Shown: in pieces, positions 44,816-54,104 of the stretch
Numbering within the stretch: position 1 is the stretch's first letter
Layout: each line of letters starts with the position of its first letter
Source: Actinomadura rudentiformis
Lineage (GTDB): Bacteria > Actinomycetota > Actinomycetes > Streptosporangiales > Streptosporangiaceae
DNA: 64,000 bases
Assembly (NCBI RefSeq): GCF_008923185.1
Contig: NZ_WBMT01000018.1
Location: forward strand, 221,131-285,130
Reading direction: 5' to 3'
Program-made: the position numbers and the translations under genes
Notes under the pieces: model-generated
The model's database searches: none
Told to the model about the DNA's origin: nothing
What the model saw: only the letters and a program-made list of their open reading frames with translations

Positions 44816-45088
44816 CCGAGCCGAGACGCCAGCCGCGCGGCAAGCGGCAGGTCACGATCGGAGAACGCCAAGGTGCCGGCCGGGGTGCCGGGCCGGGAGC
44901 GCGGCGGCGCCGGCCGTCTCGTCGGTGACGTCAATGAGCTCGCCAACCGCTGCCAGCAGCTCGGCCAGGCCGTCCGGCAGGTCTCCGACGGGTGCGGCAA
45001 ACAGCAGTTTGTAGTCCCCGGCATCGGCGGCAAGCTCGATCGGCGTGGCGCCCCCGGCCGTGTAGACCGCGACCACTGGGCTGGTCAT
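44815..45088 (-). pseudogene. ATP-grasp ligase N-terminal fragment
   Basis: ATG 45088 overlaps the stop of the desaturase gene (ATGA), so it was a true operon member. The first frame reads VVAVYTAGGATPIELAADAG, DGLAELLAAVGELIDVTDET. After a frame change it continues TLAFSDRDLPLAARLASRLG, the pre-grasp domain of ATP-dependent carboxylate-amine ligases. It then joins the PHP-like remnant. The nucleotide-binding part is lost. Confidence 0.55.
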
Positions 45089-46095
45089 GTGCGGGCGAGC
45101 GGGGGACCGGTGTGGTCCCGCCGCGGGGGCAGCGATCGGTAGATCTGCTCCAGGCCACCCAGGGCGCCGCCGAGCCGGGGCAGGGCCGCGTACACCGGGT
45201 CGCGGCGCAGGATCGCGTCGACCTCGCGCAGCCGCCACATCGGCGTCCGGGGGAACAGGTGGTGGACCAGGTGGAAGCCCTCGCCGTCCTTCTCACCCAG
45301 CAGGAACCGGGTGCCCAGTCCGTAGACCCGGTTCCAGGACATGTAGATGTCGATCCGGGGGGACGTCTCGATGAGCGGAAAGTGCTCCATCAGCTCCGCC
45401 AACGCGCCGATCCACACCTGCGTGGTGACGAGCGGCACGAACCAGAGCAGCAGCAACCAGGGCCACCAGCCGCCCAGGACGGCCCAGGCGAGCACCGCCG
45501 CCAGCAGGGTCACCCGGAGCACCCGCTCGGCCGGGCGCTCGCCGCCTGTCATGATGCGGTGCCGCAGCAGGTAGAGCACGTACGAGGCGGTCGCCCGAGG
45601 CGTTATGACGCGCCACAGGTACCGGCGCAGCGCCCGGCGGCTCAGGTCGTCCCCGCACAGCCCGTTGTCCCGGTACTGACGGTAGTCCGGGTCCCGCTCC
45701 GGGTCACCCAGTCGGCCGTGGTGCTCGCCGAGATGTGAGGCCCGGTAGCCGGTGTAGCTCTGCAGCACGGGGTATCCGCCGAGGACCGCCCCGATCACGC
45801 TGCCGACCCGATGGTTGGCCATGAACGCCCGGTGCGTGGCCATGTGCAGCATGCCGGCGATGCCCCGCTGCCGGCCACCGATGAAGAATATCGCCACGAT
45901 GTACACCGGCACCCCCAGCCACCAGGGGGTGTGCCGCCACGCAAGCACCGACGCCGCGCACCAGACGGCGATCCAGGTCCAATGCTCGACGGCCTCCAGC
46001 GGGCCGTGCCAGCTGTCCGGTCGGGACACCTCCCGGACCGCGGCGAGGATTTCCGGCGCGAAGCGGTACCGCTCGGCGAGATCCGAATCGGCCAC
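45085..46095 (-). CDS. Membrane diiron fatty-acid desaturase 2
   Basis: 336 aa, several membrane helices, histidine boxes HMATHR, HLGEHH and HLVHH. It belongs to the same superfamily as the 10.9 kb enzyme but is not a close copy. It was followed by an ATP-grasp ligase before that gene broke, so its product may once have been activated and joined to an amine (inference). ATG 46095 follows GGAGGAAGGACC. Confidence 0.82.
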   Translation of the reverse strand: MADSDLAERYRFAPEILAAVREVSRPDSWHGPLEAVEHWTWIAVWCAASVLAWRHTPWWLGVPVYIVAIFFIGGRQRGIAGMLHMATHRAFMANHRVGSVIGAVLGGYPVLQSYTGYRASHLGEHHGRLGDPERDPDYRQYRDNGLCGDDLSRRALRRYLWRVITPRATASYVLYLLRHRIMTGGERPAERVLRVTLLAAVLAWAVLGGWWPWLLLLWFVPLVTTQVWIGALAELMEHFPLIETSPRIDIYMSWNRVYGLGTRFLLGEKDGEGFHLVHHLFPRTPMWRLREVDAILRRDPVYAALPRLGGALGGLEQIYRSLPPRRDHTGPPLART

Positions 46096-46112
46096 GGTCC
46101 TTCCTCCTTAGC

Positions 46113-46904
46113 TCATTGGTGTCCAACTGAGGCGTTTCCCCAGTTAGACATCCGGGTCAGGATGTCGGCAACCAGCTCGGCCTCCCGGGGCTGGAGGTAG
46201 AAGTGATCGCCGTCGAAGCGCCGCCAGGCGGCCGGGCCGGAGGTCAGCTCGCCCCAGGAGGCCAGCTGGGCCGGCACGTCGGCGGGACCGTCGCTGCCCG
46301 CGTAGGCGACGATCGGGCAACGCAGCCGCGCCGGATCGCGGCGGCGGTAGGACAGCACCGCCCGGACGTCGGCCAGCAGCGCCGGCAGCACGAGCTCGCG
46401 CAGCTCCGGGTGCTCGAACACCATCGGATCGGTCCAGCCGGACGCCCGGGCCTCCGCCTCGATGATCGCGTTGTCGAGCACCTCCCGGGGTGGCAGGAAC
46501 CGGTGCGGGGCGAGCGTGCCGGAGACGAACAGGCCCGCCGGACCCGGCCCGGCGCCGGCCTCCAGTCGGGCCGCGACCTCGTAGGCGACCAGGCCGCCCA
46601 TGCTGTGCCCGAACAGGTACAGCGGCCGGTCGGCGTAGGCGGCCAGCGCCGCAACGAGCGCGTCGGCGATCTCCTGGATGGACCGCGCGCAGGGCTCGGC
46701 CAGCCGGTCCTGCCGGCCGGGGTACTGCACGGCGATCAGCTCGATCCGGGCCGGCAGCCGGGCGGCCCAGGAAGCGTACGCGCTGGCGGTGCCGCCGGCG
46801 TGCGGCAGACAGACCAGACGGGTCGCCGGGCCGTGGCAGGGACGCGGCCGGCGCAGCCACCGCGCCGATGCCTCGAAGGTGCTCTCTGTCGAGGATGCGG
46901 TCAT
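46113..46904 (-). CDS. Type II thioesterase
   Basis: 263 aa, alpha/beta hydrolase: LVCLPHAGGTASAYASWA, nucleophile GHSMGG near residue 108, and late GDHFYLQPR with the catalytic His. Such proteins clear wrongly loaded or stalled groups from NRPS carriers. Here it stands with two in-line release domains. It is divergent from the Aat-like gene. Confidence 0.92.
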   Translation of the reverse strand: MTASSTESTFEASARWLRRPRPCHGPATRLVCLPHAGGTASAYASWAARLPARIELIAVQYPGRQDRLAEPCARSIQEIADALVAALAAYADRPLYLFGHSMGGLVAYEVAARLEAGAGPGPAGLFVSGTLAPHRFLPPREVLDNAIIEAEARASGWTDPMVFEHPELRELVLPALLADVRAVLSYRRRDPARLRCPIVAYAGSDGPADVPAQLASWGELTSGPAAWRRFDGDHFYLQPREAELVADILTRMSNWGNASVGHQ

Positions 46905-46985
46905 GAGGGGTCCCGTCGGTCGGTGGTCGGAGGCCAGAATCGACATGTGTTTCGCTGCGAGGGATGCGTGTGGGACGGTCTTGCG
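46905..46985. promoter_or_regulatory. Short divergent promoter, thioesterase / Aat-like
   Basis: 81 bp between two divergent starts. No conserved element was found. Confidence 0.35.
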
Positions 46986-47741
46986 ATGGATAGTGCCCCG
47001 GGCGACGCGCCGGCCGCGATCGGTGGCCGCCTCGACCCGGCGACCGTCCTCGCTGGCTACCGGCACGGCGTCTTCCCGATGCCGGCGGTATCCGCGGCCG
47101 AGGCCGAGGTGAACCACTTCCTGTACGAGGATTCGGTGGCGGCCGGGACGACCGCGGTGCTCGACTCGCCGCTCCCCGATCCGTTCGCGTTGACCTGGTG
47201 GTCACCGGACCCGCGCCCGGTCATCCCGTACGGGCGGCTCACCAAGCCACGCAGCCTGATGAAGCTGTTGCGCAACCGGCTGCGCTGGACCACCACCGCG
47301 AACCAGCGCTTCGACCGGGTGCTCGACGAGTGCCGCGCGAACCGCACCCCCGAGTGGCTCACCGACGAGCTGTGTGCGTGCATGGGGGAGCTGCACAAGC
47401 TGGGTTGGGCCCACAGCGTCGAGGTCTGGGACGGCGACGAGCTGGTAGGGGGCGCCGTCGGTATCGGCGTCGGCACGGTATTCACCCTGGACACCTGCTT
47501 CCACCGGCAGACCAACGCCTCGAAGGTGGCGCTGCTCGACATGGAGTGCCGGCTGGCCGGCACCGGCGTGACGCTGCTGGACGTCGAGTGGGACAGCGAG
47601 CAGAGCCGGCGGCTCAATGCCGGGCCAGTGCCGCGCCGGGAGTTCCTCGCCGCCCTGTCTCGCGGCGGTGATCCGGTCCCGCTGGCCGGCGGCGTGGAGG
47701 AGGTACGCCGCCTGGGCTTCCTGCGCACGCCCGCCGAGTGA
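46986..47741 (+). CDS. Leucyl/phenylalanyl-tRNA-protein transferase-like enzyme
   Basis: 251 aa. The Aat fold is clear: GYRHGVFPMP, TWWSPDPRPVIPYG, the central CxxCxGELHKLGWAHSVEVW-type segment (LCACMGELHKLGWAHSVEVW), GGAVGIGVG and the C-terminal REFLAAL. Aat moves amino acids from aminoacyl-tRNA to protein N-termini. In pathways, relatives such as PacB take aminoacyl-tRNA for a peptide antibiotic. Location inside an NRPS cluster suggests tRNA-dependent acylation of the product (inference). It could also be a housekeeping passenger. Confidence 0.85.
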   Translation: MDSAPGDAPAAIGGRLDPATVLAGYRHGVFPMPAVSAAEAEVNHFLYEDSVAAGTTAVLDSPLPDPFALTWWSPDPRPVIPYGRLTKPRSLMKLLRNRLRWTTTANQRFDRVLDECRANRTPEWLTDELCACMGELHKLGWAHSVEVWDGDELVGGAVGIGVGTVFTLDTCFHRQTNASKVALLDMECRLAGTGVTLLDVEWDSEQSRRLNAGPVPRREFLAALSRGGDPVPLAGGVEEVRRLGFLRTPAE

Positions 47742-47860
47742 GTCGTTGACCCCAAAACAGGTGAATCCCGTATGTCCGGCCGCAGGGTCAGGATGAATGA
47801 AGGCCGTGTCTTCGCTCGACGGCCGTGGCCGTGGCCGTGACAAAGAACGGGAGCTCTCCA

Positions 47861-48889
47861 GTGTCGGTCGACACCTCTCGATCCCCAGTTGAACCCCGAT
47901 CGTCCACCGATGGCCAGCGGTCCGCCGAGCCGGTCCCGGCCCCGGACAACGCCGTCGTACGGCTGCTGATCTCCGCGGTCCGCGACGCCGACTCGCCGCG
48001 CTCCGCGGGCGTGGACATGGCTCACGCGAGATCGCTGGCGCAGACGGAAGCGAACCTGCCACCGATCGTGGTGCACCGCAGGACGATGCGGGTGATCGAC
48101 GGGGCGCACCGGCTCACCGCCGCCCGGCTGCGCGGCGAGCGGGAGATCTCCGCGAAGCTGTTCGACGGCGACGACAACGAGGCGTTCCTGCTCGCCGTCC
48201 GGCTCAACGTGTCACACGGCATGCCCCTCTCGACGGCCGATCGGCGTGCAGCGGCCGTCCGGATCATCCGCGCCCAGCCGCGGATGTCGGACCGGGCCAT
48301 CGCCCTCACCGCCGGTCTGGCGGCGAAGACCATCGGATCGCTGCGCCGCGAGATGGACGGCCCGCCGGTACAGGCGCGGATCGGCCGGGACGGCCGGGTC
48401 CGGCCGATCAACGGCGCGGCCGGGCGCAGGGTCGCGGCCGAGCTGATCGCCAGCCACCCGGACGCGACCCTGCGCCAGATCGCGAAGGAGGCCGGCATCT
48501 CCGTGGAGACCGCGCGGAGCGTCCGAGCGCGCCTGCGGGCCGGCGAGGACCCGGTACTGGACCGGCGGACCCGGCCGGACCGCGCCGACCGGGCGGAGGA
48601 CCGGCAGATGACCGTGAAGCTTCCGGAGGCGGACCCCTCCGACGAGCTGCGGTCGCTGCTCAAGACCATGCAGCGCGATCCGTCGCTGCGCTACACCGAG
48701 TCCGGCCGGATGCTGCTGTGCTGGCTCGGTCCGCGGGTGCTGCTGACCGACGAGATTCCGCTCCCGCTGCGCCACATCCCGCCGCACTCCCGGATCAACC
48801 TCGGCGCGCTGGCGAGAGCCTGTGCGGCGGCCTGGATCCAGCTCGCCATGGGGCTCGAGGACGACCAGGCGAGCGGTCAGCACGGCTGA
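47861..48889 (+). CDS. StrR/NovG-type ParB-domain regulator
   Basis: 342 aa. The ParB/Srx motif PPIVVHRRTMRVIDGAHRLTAARLRG near residue 65 is followed by two helix-turn-helix-like stretches (MSDRAIALTAGLAAKTIGSL and TLRQIAKEAGISVETARSV). This is the layout of StrR, NovG and Tei15*, pathway-specific activators. GTG 47861 is picked because GGGAG lies 7 bp upstream, with earlier in-frame GTGs available. Likely activator of the cluster. Confidence 0.85.
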   Translation: MSVDTSRSPVEPRSSTDGQRSAEPVPAPDNAVVRLLISAVRDADSPRSAGVDMAHARSLAQTEANLPPIVVHRRTMRVIDGAHRLTAARLRGEREISAKLFDGDDNEAFLLAVRLNVSHGMPLSTADRRAAAVRIIRAQPRMSDRAIALTAGLAAKTIGSLRREMDGPPVQARIGRDGRVRPINGAAGRRVAAELIASHPDATLRQIAKEAGISVETARSVRARLRAGEDPVLDRRTRPDRADRAEDRQMTVKLPEADPSDELRSLLKTMQRDPSLRYTESGRMLLCWLGPRVLLTDEIPLPLRHIPPHSRINLGALARACAAAWIQLAMGLEDDQASGQHG

Positions 48890-48933
48890 TCACGTCCATC
48901 GCCAGTGCCCGGTGTCCGGTGGGACCCAGCCGG

Positions 48934-49209
48934 TCAGCGGGACCGCGTGCCGCTCGAGACGGCCAGCCGGATCCTCAGCCAGAGCCGCCGCAGATATGGC
49001 AGCGGCGTGCCGGCGTTCGCGTATGCCCCGAGAGGCAACCCGATCCTGTCCGGATGCACGCAGACCGGGATGCCCAACTCCGGAATGGTGCGAGCCCCCG
49101 TCTTCGGGTCGAAGCGGGTCGACGACTTCGGCCGGTTCTCGACGTCGAACGAGCCCACGCGGAACCGCCGAACCGGGCAAGCCCGGCATGGCCGGCGCGA
49201 GCCGCTCAT
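48934..49209 (-). CDS. Small Cys-containing protein coupled to NRPS-3
   Basis: 91 aa; ATG 49209 overlaps the NRPS-3 stop (ATGA). It has RPCRACPVRRF near the start, then PKTGARTIPELGIPVCVHPDRIGLP and a basic C-terminus. Three cysteines and one histidine could bind a metal. I know no family for it. Tight coupling to an NRPS gene argues that it is expressed and functional. Confidence 0.6.
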   Translation of the reverse strand: MSGSRRPCRACPVRRFRVGSFDVENRPKSSTRFDPKTGARTIPELGIPVCVHPDRIGLPLGAYANAGTPLPYLRRLWLRIRLAVSSGTRSR

Positions 49210-52200
49210 CGCTCTTCGGCGTCGCTCAGGCGGCTGGCGAGGGCGGCCACCGTCGGCGCCTCGAAGAGGGCGCGCAGGGCGACCGTGCGCCCGACAACCT
49301 CGCTGAGCCGGGTGACGACGGTGACCGCCAGCAGCGAATGCCCGCCCAGTTCGAAGAAGTTGTCGCGCCGGCCGACCTGGGGCACGGCTAGCACCTCGGC
49401 CCAGATCGCGGCGATGTGCTCCTCCATCGGCGTGCTCGGCGACTCGTACTGGGCCGCCCCGGCCCACTCCGGCCCGTCGTACAGCTGCGGCAGCGACCGC
49501 CGGCTCAGCTTCCCGCTGGGCGTACGCGGCAGCTCGGTCACCGGCTGGTAGGCAGCCGGCACCATGTAGTCGGGCAGGCGGTCGGCGAGGAAGGCGCGGA
49601 GCTCGGCGGCGGTCGGCGGGGCGTCCGAGTCCGGCACGACATAGGCGACCAGGCGTACGTCGCCGGCGCCGTGGCGGTGGGCGGAGACGGCGCACTCCCG
49701 CACGCCCGGGCAGCCGGTGAGGACCGCCTCGATCTCGGCGACCTCCACCCGGAACCCGCGGATCTTGACCTGGTCGTCGAAGCGGCCGATGAACTCCAGT
49801 TGGCCGACGGCGTTCCAGCGGACTCGGTCGCCGGTGCGGTACATCCGGGCCCCAGTGCCGAACGGGTCGGGCAGGAACCGCTCCGCCGTCATCTCCGGGC
49901 GACCGAGGTAGCCGCGGGCCAGCGCGAGGCCGCCGACGAACAGCTCGCCGGCCACGCCGGGCGGCACCGGCCGCAGCTCGGCGTCGAGCACGTACGCTCG
50001 CACGTTGTCGAAGGGCCGGCCGATGGGTGGCAGCTCCGCCCACGTCGTCGGATCGGGGTCGAGCTGGTGGGAGGTGGCCAGGTGCACCTCGATTGGTCCG
50101 TACTGGTTGTACAGGGTGCAGGCGGGCATCTGTTCGAAGAAGGCTCGAATCGCCGGGGTGGCCTGGAGCTGCTCGCCCGCCGTGAGCACCGCACGCAGCG
50201 ACCGCGGGATCCGGCCCAGGCGCACGGCCAGCTCGGCCAGCCCGCGCAGGGCCACGAACGGCATGAATATCCGCTCGATCCGCTGCTCGGAGATCACGTC
50301 GAGCAGCCGTTCGAAGTCGTGCCGGACCTCCTCGCTGACCAGGACGAGCGTGTCGCCGACCGACAGTGTGGTCACCATCTCCTGGTAGAAGATGTCGAAG
50401 CTGAGCGCGGCCCACTGCAGCGTGCGTCCGCGTCCGCCGGGGCCCTGGCGCCGCTGCCACTGCGCCTGGTTGTGCAGGGCCCGGTGTGACATGGCCACGC
50501 CCTTGGGCCGGCCGGTGGACCCCGAGGTGTAGAGCACCCAGGCGATGTTGGCCGGGTCGGCCAGGTTGGGCGGTCCGGTCGCGTCGCATGGTGTGCCGAA
50601 CACGTCGAGCGCCAGCACCGGCTCCGGCTCGGCGGCCCTGTCCGGTCCGTTCCGATCGCGGATCAGCAGTCGCAGGGCCGCGTCCTCGGCGATCAGCTGC
50701 TGGCGGGCCATCGGGTAGGTCGGGTCGATCGGCACACAGGCTCCGCCGGCCTTGAGCACCGCCAGGTTGGCGACCACCATGTCCAACGATCGGTGCAGCG
50801 CGATGCCGACCCGTTCGTCGGGGCCGACGCCCAGCTCGCGCAGGTGCCGGGCCAGGGCGTTCGCTCGCTGGTCCAACTCGCGGTAGGTCAGCGCCCGGCC
50901 CTCGAACACCACCGCGGTGGCGTCCGGCGCGGCGGCGACCTGCCGCTCGATCACCTGGTGCAGGCAGCTGCCGTCGTCGAACCGGTTGGCGGTGTCGGTC
51001 CAGACCTCGAGGACCTCGTGCCGCTGCGCGGCGGACATCAGAGGCAGGTCGTCGATCGACACGTCGGGTGCGGCGACGACCGCGGTGAGGAGGTTGATCA
51101 GGTAGCCGGCCAGGCGCTGCACGGTGGAGCGATCGAACAGCGCGGTCCGGTACGCCATGCCGACGTACATGCCCCCCGCCTCGGTCTCCGAGACCGAGAG
51201 CGTGAGGTCGAACATCGCCTTCGGCTCGCCCGGCTCGATCTGCGTGACGGTCAGCCCGTCGAGGAGGTCGAACGGCTCTGCCGCCAGGTAGGTGAACAGC
51301 ACCTGGAAAAGCGGATGTACCGCCAGGTCCCGCTGCGGCCGGAGCTCGGCCACCAGCCGGTCGAACGGCACGTGCCGGTGCTCCAGGGCCTCGACCAGCC
51401 GAGGCCGAAGGTGGCCGAGCAGCCCGGCGAAGGTCGGCTGCCCGGCCAGGTCGGCCCGCAGCACCACCGGGTTGACGAAGTGGCCGATGTTGGCGGCGAC
51501 GTCGGGGTGCGCCCGCCCGTCGGCGATCATCCCGATGCTGACGTCGGTCTGCCCGCTCCACCGATACAGCAGCGTGTGAAACGCCGCGAGCAGCACCATG
51601 AACATCGTGGCGTCCTCGCGCCCGGCCAGCCGGCGCAGCCCGTCGGCCACCTCGGCGGGCACTGGCACCTCGACCATGCCACCGGCGAGGTCGGCGACCG
51701 CCGTCCGGGGCCGGTCCGTCGGCAGGTCGAAGACGTGCGGCGCGTCGGCCAGCCGCTCCTTCCAGTAGTCCAGGTGCCGCTTCGCCACGGCACCATCCCG
51801 GCCGTGCTGCCACAGTGCGTAGTCGGCGTACTGCATGGTCAGCTCGGGCAGCGGGGACGGGATCCCGGTCCGGTACGCCGCGTAGAGCGTGCGCAGCTCG
51901 TGGAAGAGGTGGGCGTACGAAGACCCGTCGATCACCAGGTGATAGGAGCGGAAAACCAGCACGTGCTCGGCCGGGCCGAAGCGGATCAGCTCGGTGCAGA
52001 AGTTGCGTGCCACGGAGATGTCGAACCGGTACTCCGCGTACATCCGCTTTCGGTCGTCCAACCACCGGTCCTGCTCGGCGACGGACAGGCCGGACACGTC
52101 CAGGAAGGTGAAGCGGGGGTCGCCGGCCGGCTCCACCACCTGTACCCCGATCCCGTCGCGCGCGGGAAACGCGGTCCGCAGGATCTCGTGTCGCCGCATG

Positions 52201-52532
52201 ATCTCCGTGATCGCCGAACGCAGGGCCGCCACGTCCAGATCACCAGCGATGCGGTGCAGGGACGTCTGGTTGTACGCCGGCCCCAGCAGGCCCATCTGAT
52301 CGAGGAACCACATGCCCTGCTGGTGCTCGGACAGCGGAATGCTGTCCGGCCGAGCCGCCGGCGCCGGGTCGGCGCGTATCGCGGAGATCAGCTCGTCGCG
52401 CCGCTCACGGAGCACCGCCAACCGCTCGCCGTCCAGTGCGCCGGCCGGCCGGTATCGCAGCCTGCCGTCCTGCAGCCACAGCTGGATGCCGGCCAAGCGC
52501 AGTTCCTCCAGGAGATCGGAAATCGCAAGCAC
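49206..52532 (-). CDS. NRPS-3: TubC docking-C-A-T
   Basis: 1108 aa. Residues 1-55 (ISDLLEELRLAGIQLWLQDG, RLRYRPAGALDGERL) are a TubC-type docking domain, so it receives its chain from another protein. C has SYHLVIDGSS near residue 215 (first His is Tyr, catalytic His kept). A spans about 520-1010 (LYTSGSTGRPKGV, FDIFYQEM, QYGPIEVH, YRTGDR, SGKLSR) and T has LGGHSLLA near 1070. The hand-read pocket D-I-Q-F-L-A-Q-L-A-K is near the proline code (D-V-Q-F-I-A-H-V-V-K), so a cyclic imino acid such as proline or piperazate is plausible. Confidence 0.93.
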   Translation of the reverse strand: MLAISDLLEELRLAGIQLWLQDGRLRYRPAGALDGERLAVLRERRDELISAIRADPAPAARPDSIPLSEHQQGMWFLDQMGLLGPAYNQTSLHRIAGDLDVAALRSAITEIMRRHEILRTAFPARDGIGVQVVEPAGDPRFTFLDVSGLSVAEQDRWLDDRKRMYAEYRFDISVARNFCTELIRFGPAEHVLVFRSYHLVIDGSSYAHLFHELRTLYAAYRTGIPSPLPELTMQYADYALWQHGRDGAVAKRHLDYWKERLADAPHVFDLPTDRPRTAVADLAGGMVEVPVPAEVADGLRRLAGREDATMFMVLLAAFHTLLYRWSGQTDVSIGMIADGRAHPDVAANIGHFVNPVVLRADLAGQPTFAGLLGHLRPRLVEALEHRHVPFDRLVAELRPQRDLAVHPLFQVLFTYLAAEPFDLLDGLTVTQIEPGEPKAMFDLTLSVSETEAGGMYVGMAYRTALFDRSTVQRLAGYLINLLTAVVAAPDVSIDDLPLMSAAQRHEVLEVWTDTANRFDDGSCLHQVIERQVAAAPDATAVVFEGRALTYRELDQRANALARHLRELGVGPDERVGIALHRSLDMVVANLAVLKAGGACVPIDPTYPMARQQLIAEDAALRLLIRDRNGPDRAAEPEPVLALDVFGTPCDATGPPNLADPANIAWVLYTSGSTGRPKGVAMSHRALHNQAQWQRRQGPGGRGRTLQWAALSFDIFYQEMVTTLSVGDTLVLVSEEVRHDFERLLDVISEQRIERIFMPFVALRGLAELAVRLGRIPRSLRAVLTAGEQLQATPAIRAFFEQMPACTLYNQYGPIEVHLATSHQLDPDPTTWAELPPIGRPFDNVRAYVLDAELRPVPPGVAGELFVGGLALARGYLGRPEMTAERFLPDPFGTGARMYRTGDRVRWNAVGQLEFIGRFDDQVKIRGFRVEVAEIEAVLTGCPGVRECAVSAHRHGAGDVRLVAYVVPDSDAPPTAAELRAFLADRLPDYMVPAAYQPVTELPRTPSGKLSRRSLPQLYDGPEWAGAAQYESPSTPMEEHIAAIWAEVLAVPQVGRRDNFFELGGHSLLAVTVVTRLSEVVGRTVALRALFEAPTVAALASRLSDAEER

Positions 52533-52568
52533 GGGCTGTCCCTTCTCTGCGGGCGGCGCGGGGTCCGC

Positions 52569-52760
52569 TCAGCGCACGCTCAGCGGACGCAGGTCGGTCC
52601 AGTGCTGCTCGACGTATTCCAGACACGCCTGCCGGCTGTCCTCGCCGTACACGATCCGCCAACCGGCGGGTACCGCCCGGCGGCTCGGCCACAGCGAGTG
52701 CTGCTCCTCGTCGTTGACGAGCACCAGGAATCGGCCCTCCGGGTCGTCGAACGGGTTCAT
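52569..52760 (-). CDS. MbtH-like protein 2
   Basis: 63 aa with NDEEQHSLWPSRRAVPAGW and HWTDLRPLSVR. Helper of A domains, here directly upstream of NRPS-3. Its ATG overlaps the antiporter stop (ATGA). Confidence 0.95.
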   Translation of the reverse strand: MNPFDDPEGRFLVLVNDEEQHSLWPSRRAVPAGWRIVYGEDSRQACLEYVEQHWTDLRPLSVR

Positions 52761-54058
52761 GGCATCGACTCCCTTTCCAGCAGTGGTGTGGCTGGCCGGG
52801 ACTCGCGCTCCCGTGTCGCCCGCTTCGGGTAGACGAAGGGCAGCAGCAGGCCCGGCATCAACGTGGTGACCAACGCCATGACGACCATCAGCGAGTACAG
52901 CCGCTGGTCGAGCAGGCCGATTTGAAGGCCGACCGCCAGCACGATCAGCTCCGTGAGCCCGCGAGTGTTGATCAGCAGGGCGAGCCCGGCGCTGTGCCGG
53001 ACGGACATCCGGTACAGCCGAGCGGTCCCGAAGACGCCGGCCATCTTGCCGCCGATGGCGACCAGCAGAATCAACGGCAGCAGGCCCGCCTCCCGCCAGT
53101 CCATCCCGGACAGGTTGACCGCGAAACCGGCGACCGCGAAGAACAGGGGCAGCAACACCACTCGGTCGATGCGCTCGATCCACGGCAGCACGTACGCGCG
53201 CAAGGCAGCCGCGCCCGTCCGGGGCATGACCGCACCGAGCAGGAAGGCACCGAAGATCTCGTGCAGCCCCATCCACGAGGTCGCCGCGCACGACAGCACC
53301 AGGGCTGCGGCGACCGCGATCGCCAGTCCGGCATCGAGGCTCACCCTGGCCCCCCGGCTCCGTACCCGGGTCCGGGGGGTGCGTTCCGCCAGCTTGGCCA
53401 GCAGCGGTCGCACCACCCCGACGAGGATCGCCACGAAGGGCAGGACCAGCAGCACCTGCCACGGCAGCGTGCTTCCGTGAGAGAGGGCGACCAGGACCGT
53501 GAGCATCGACCAGGCGAGGACGTCACCGACCGCGGCCGTAGCGAGCGCCAACCCGCCGATGGGAGTGTCGATCAGGTCGCGGTCGGTCAGGATCCGGGCC
53601 AGGACGGGGAACGCGGTGACCGACATCGCCGTACCGACGAAGAGGCAGAAGAGAACCGCGGCCCGGCCGGACCGGTCGCCGACGATGCCGATCGCGAACA
53701 GGGTGCCGAGCACGAACGGCACGATCATCGAGCCGAGCGACAGCGCGACGGCGATTCGGCCCTGCCCGCGCAGGCCGCCGTCGGCCAGGTGCAGCCCCAC
53801 GAGGAACATGAAGACGCAGATCCCGACGGTGGACAGCATCGCGAGCGTCGGGCGGATGTCGGTCGGGAACAGCTCACGGGTGATCGCGCCGTGGAACAGG
53901 GTCGGACCGAGCAGGATGCCACCGACGATCTCGCCGATCACCTCCGGCTGCCCGAACCGCCGGCACAGGAGCCCGAGTAGCCGGGCCACCACAATGATCA
54001 CGAGAATCGCGCGGACGAGCGTCGCGAGCGTACCGATGTCCACGCGTCCGGCTCCCAT
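52757..54058 (-). CDS. CPA2-type cation:proton antiporter
   Basis: 433 aa with about twelve membrane helices. Motifs: LGPTLFHGAITRELFP, GAVMPRTG and NTRGLTELIVLAVGL, typical of KefB/NapA-like antiporters. It exchanges Na+ or K+ for protons. Coupled to MbtH and NRPS-3, it may take part in self-resistance or export of a charged product (inference). ATG 54058. Confidence 0.88.
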   Translation of the reverse strand: MGAGRVDIGTLATLVRAILVIIVVARLLGLLCRRFGQPEVIGEIVGGILLGPTLFHGAITRELFPTDIRPTLAMLSTVGICVFMFLVGLHLADGGLRGQGRIAVALSLGSMIVPFVLGTLFAIGIVGDRSGRAAVLFCLFVGTAMSVTAFPVLARILTDRDLIDTPIGGLALATAAVGDVLAWSMLTVLVALSHGSTLPWQVLLVLPFVAILVGVVRPLLAKLAERTPRTRVRSRGARVSLDAGLAIAVAAALVLSCAATSWMGLHEIFGAFLLGAVMPRTGAAALRAYVLPWIERIDRVVLLPLFFAVAGFAVNLSGMDWREAGLLPLILLVAIGGKMAGVFGTARLYRMSVRHSAGLALLINTRGLTELIVLAVGLQIGLLDQRLYSLMVVMALVTTLMPGLLLPFVYPKRATRERESRPATPLLERESMP

Positions 54059-54104
54059 CCGCCCTCTGTTTGAGATGGATCGTAGGCCGCGCCACCCGGG
54101 GCAT

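Noticed and set aside
48934..52065. A 1043-codon minus-strand frame
   Set aside because: Apart from the last 91 residues it is a frame-shifted shadow of NRPS-3. Only the coupled 91-residue end is kept.
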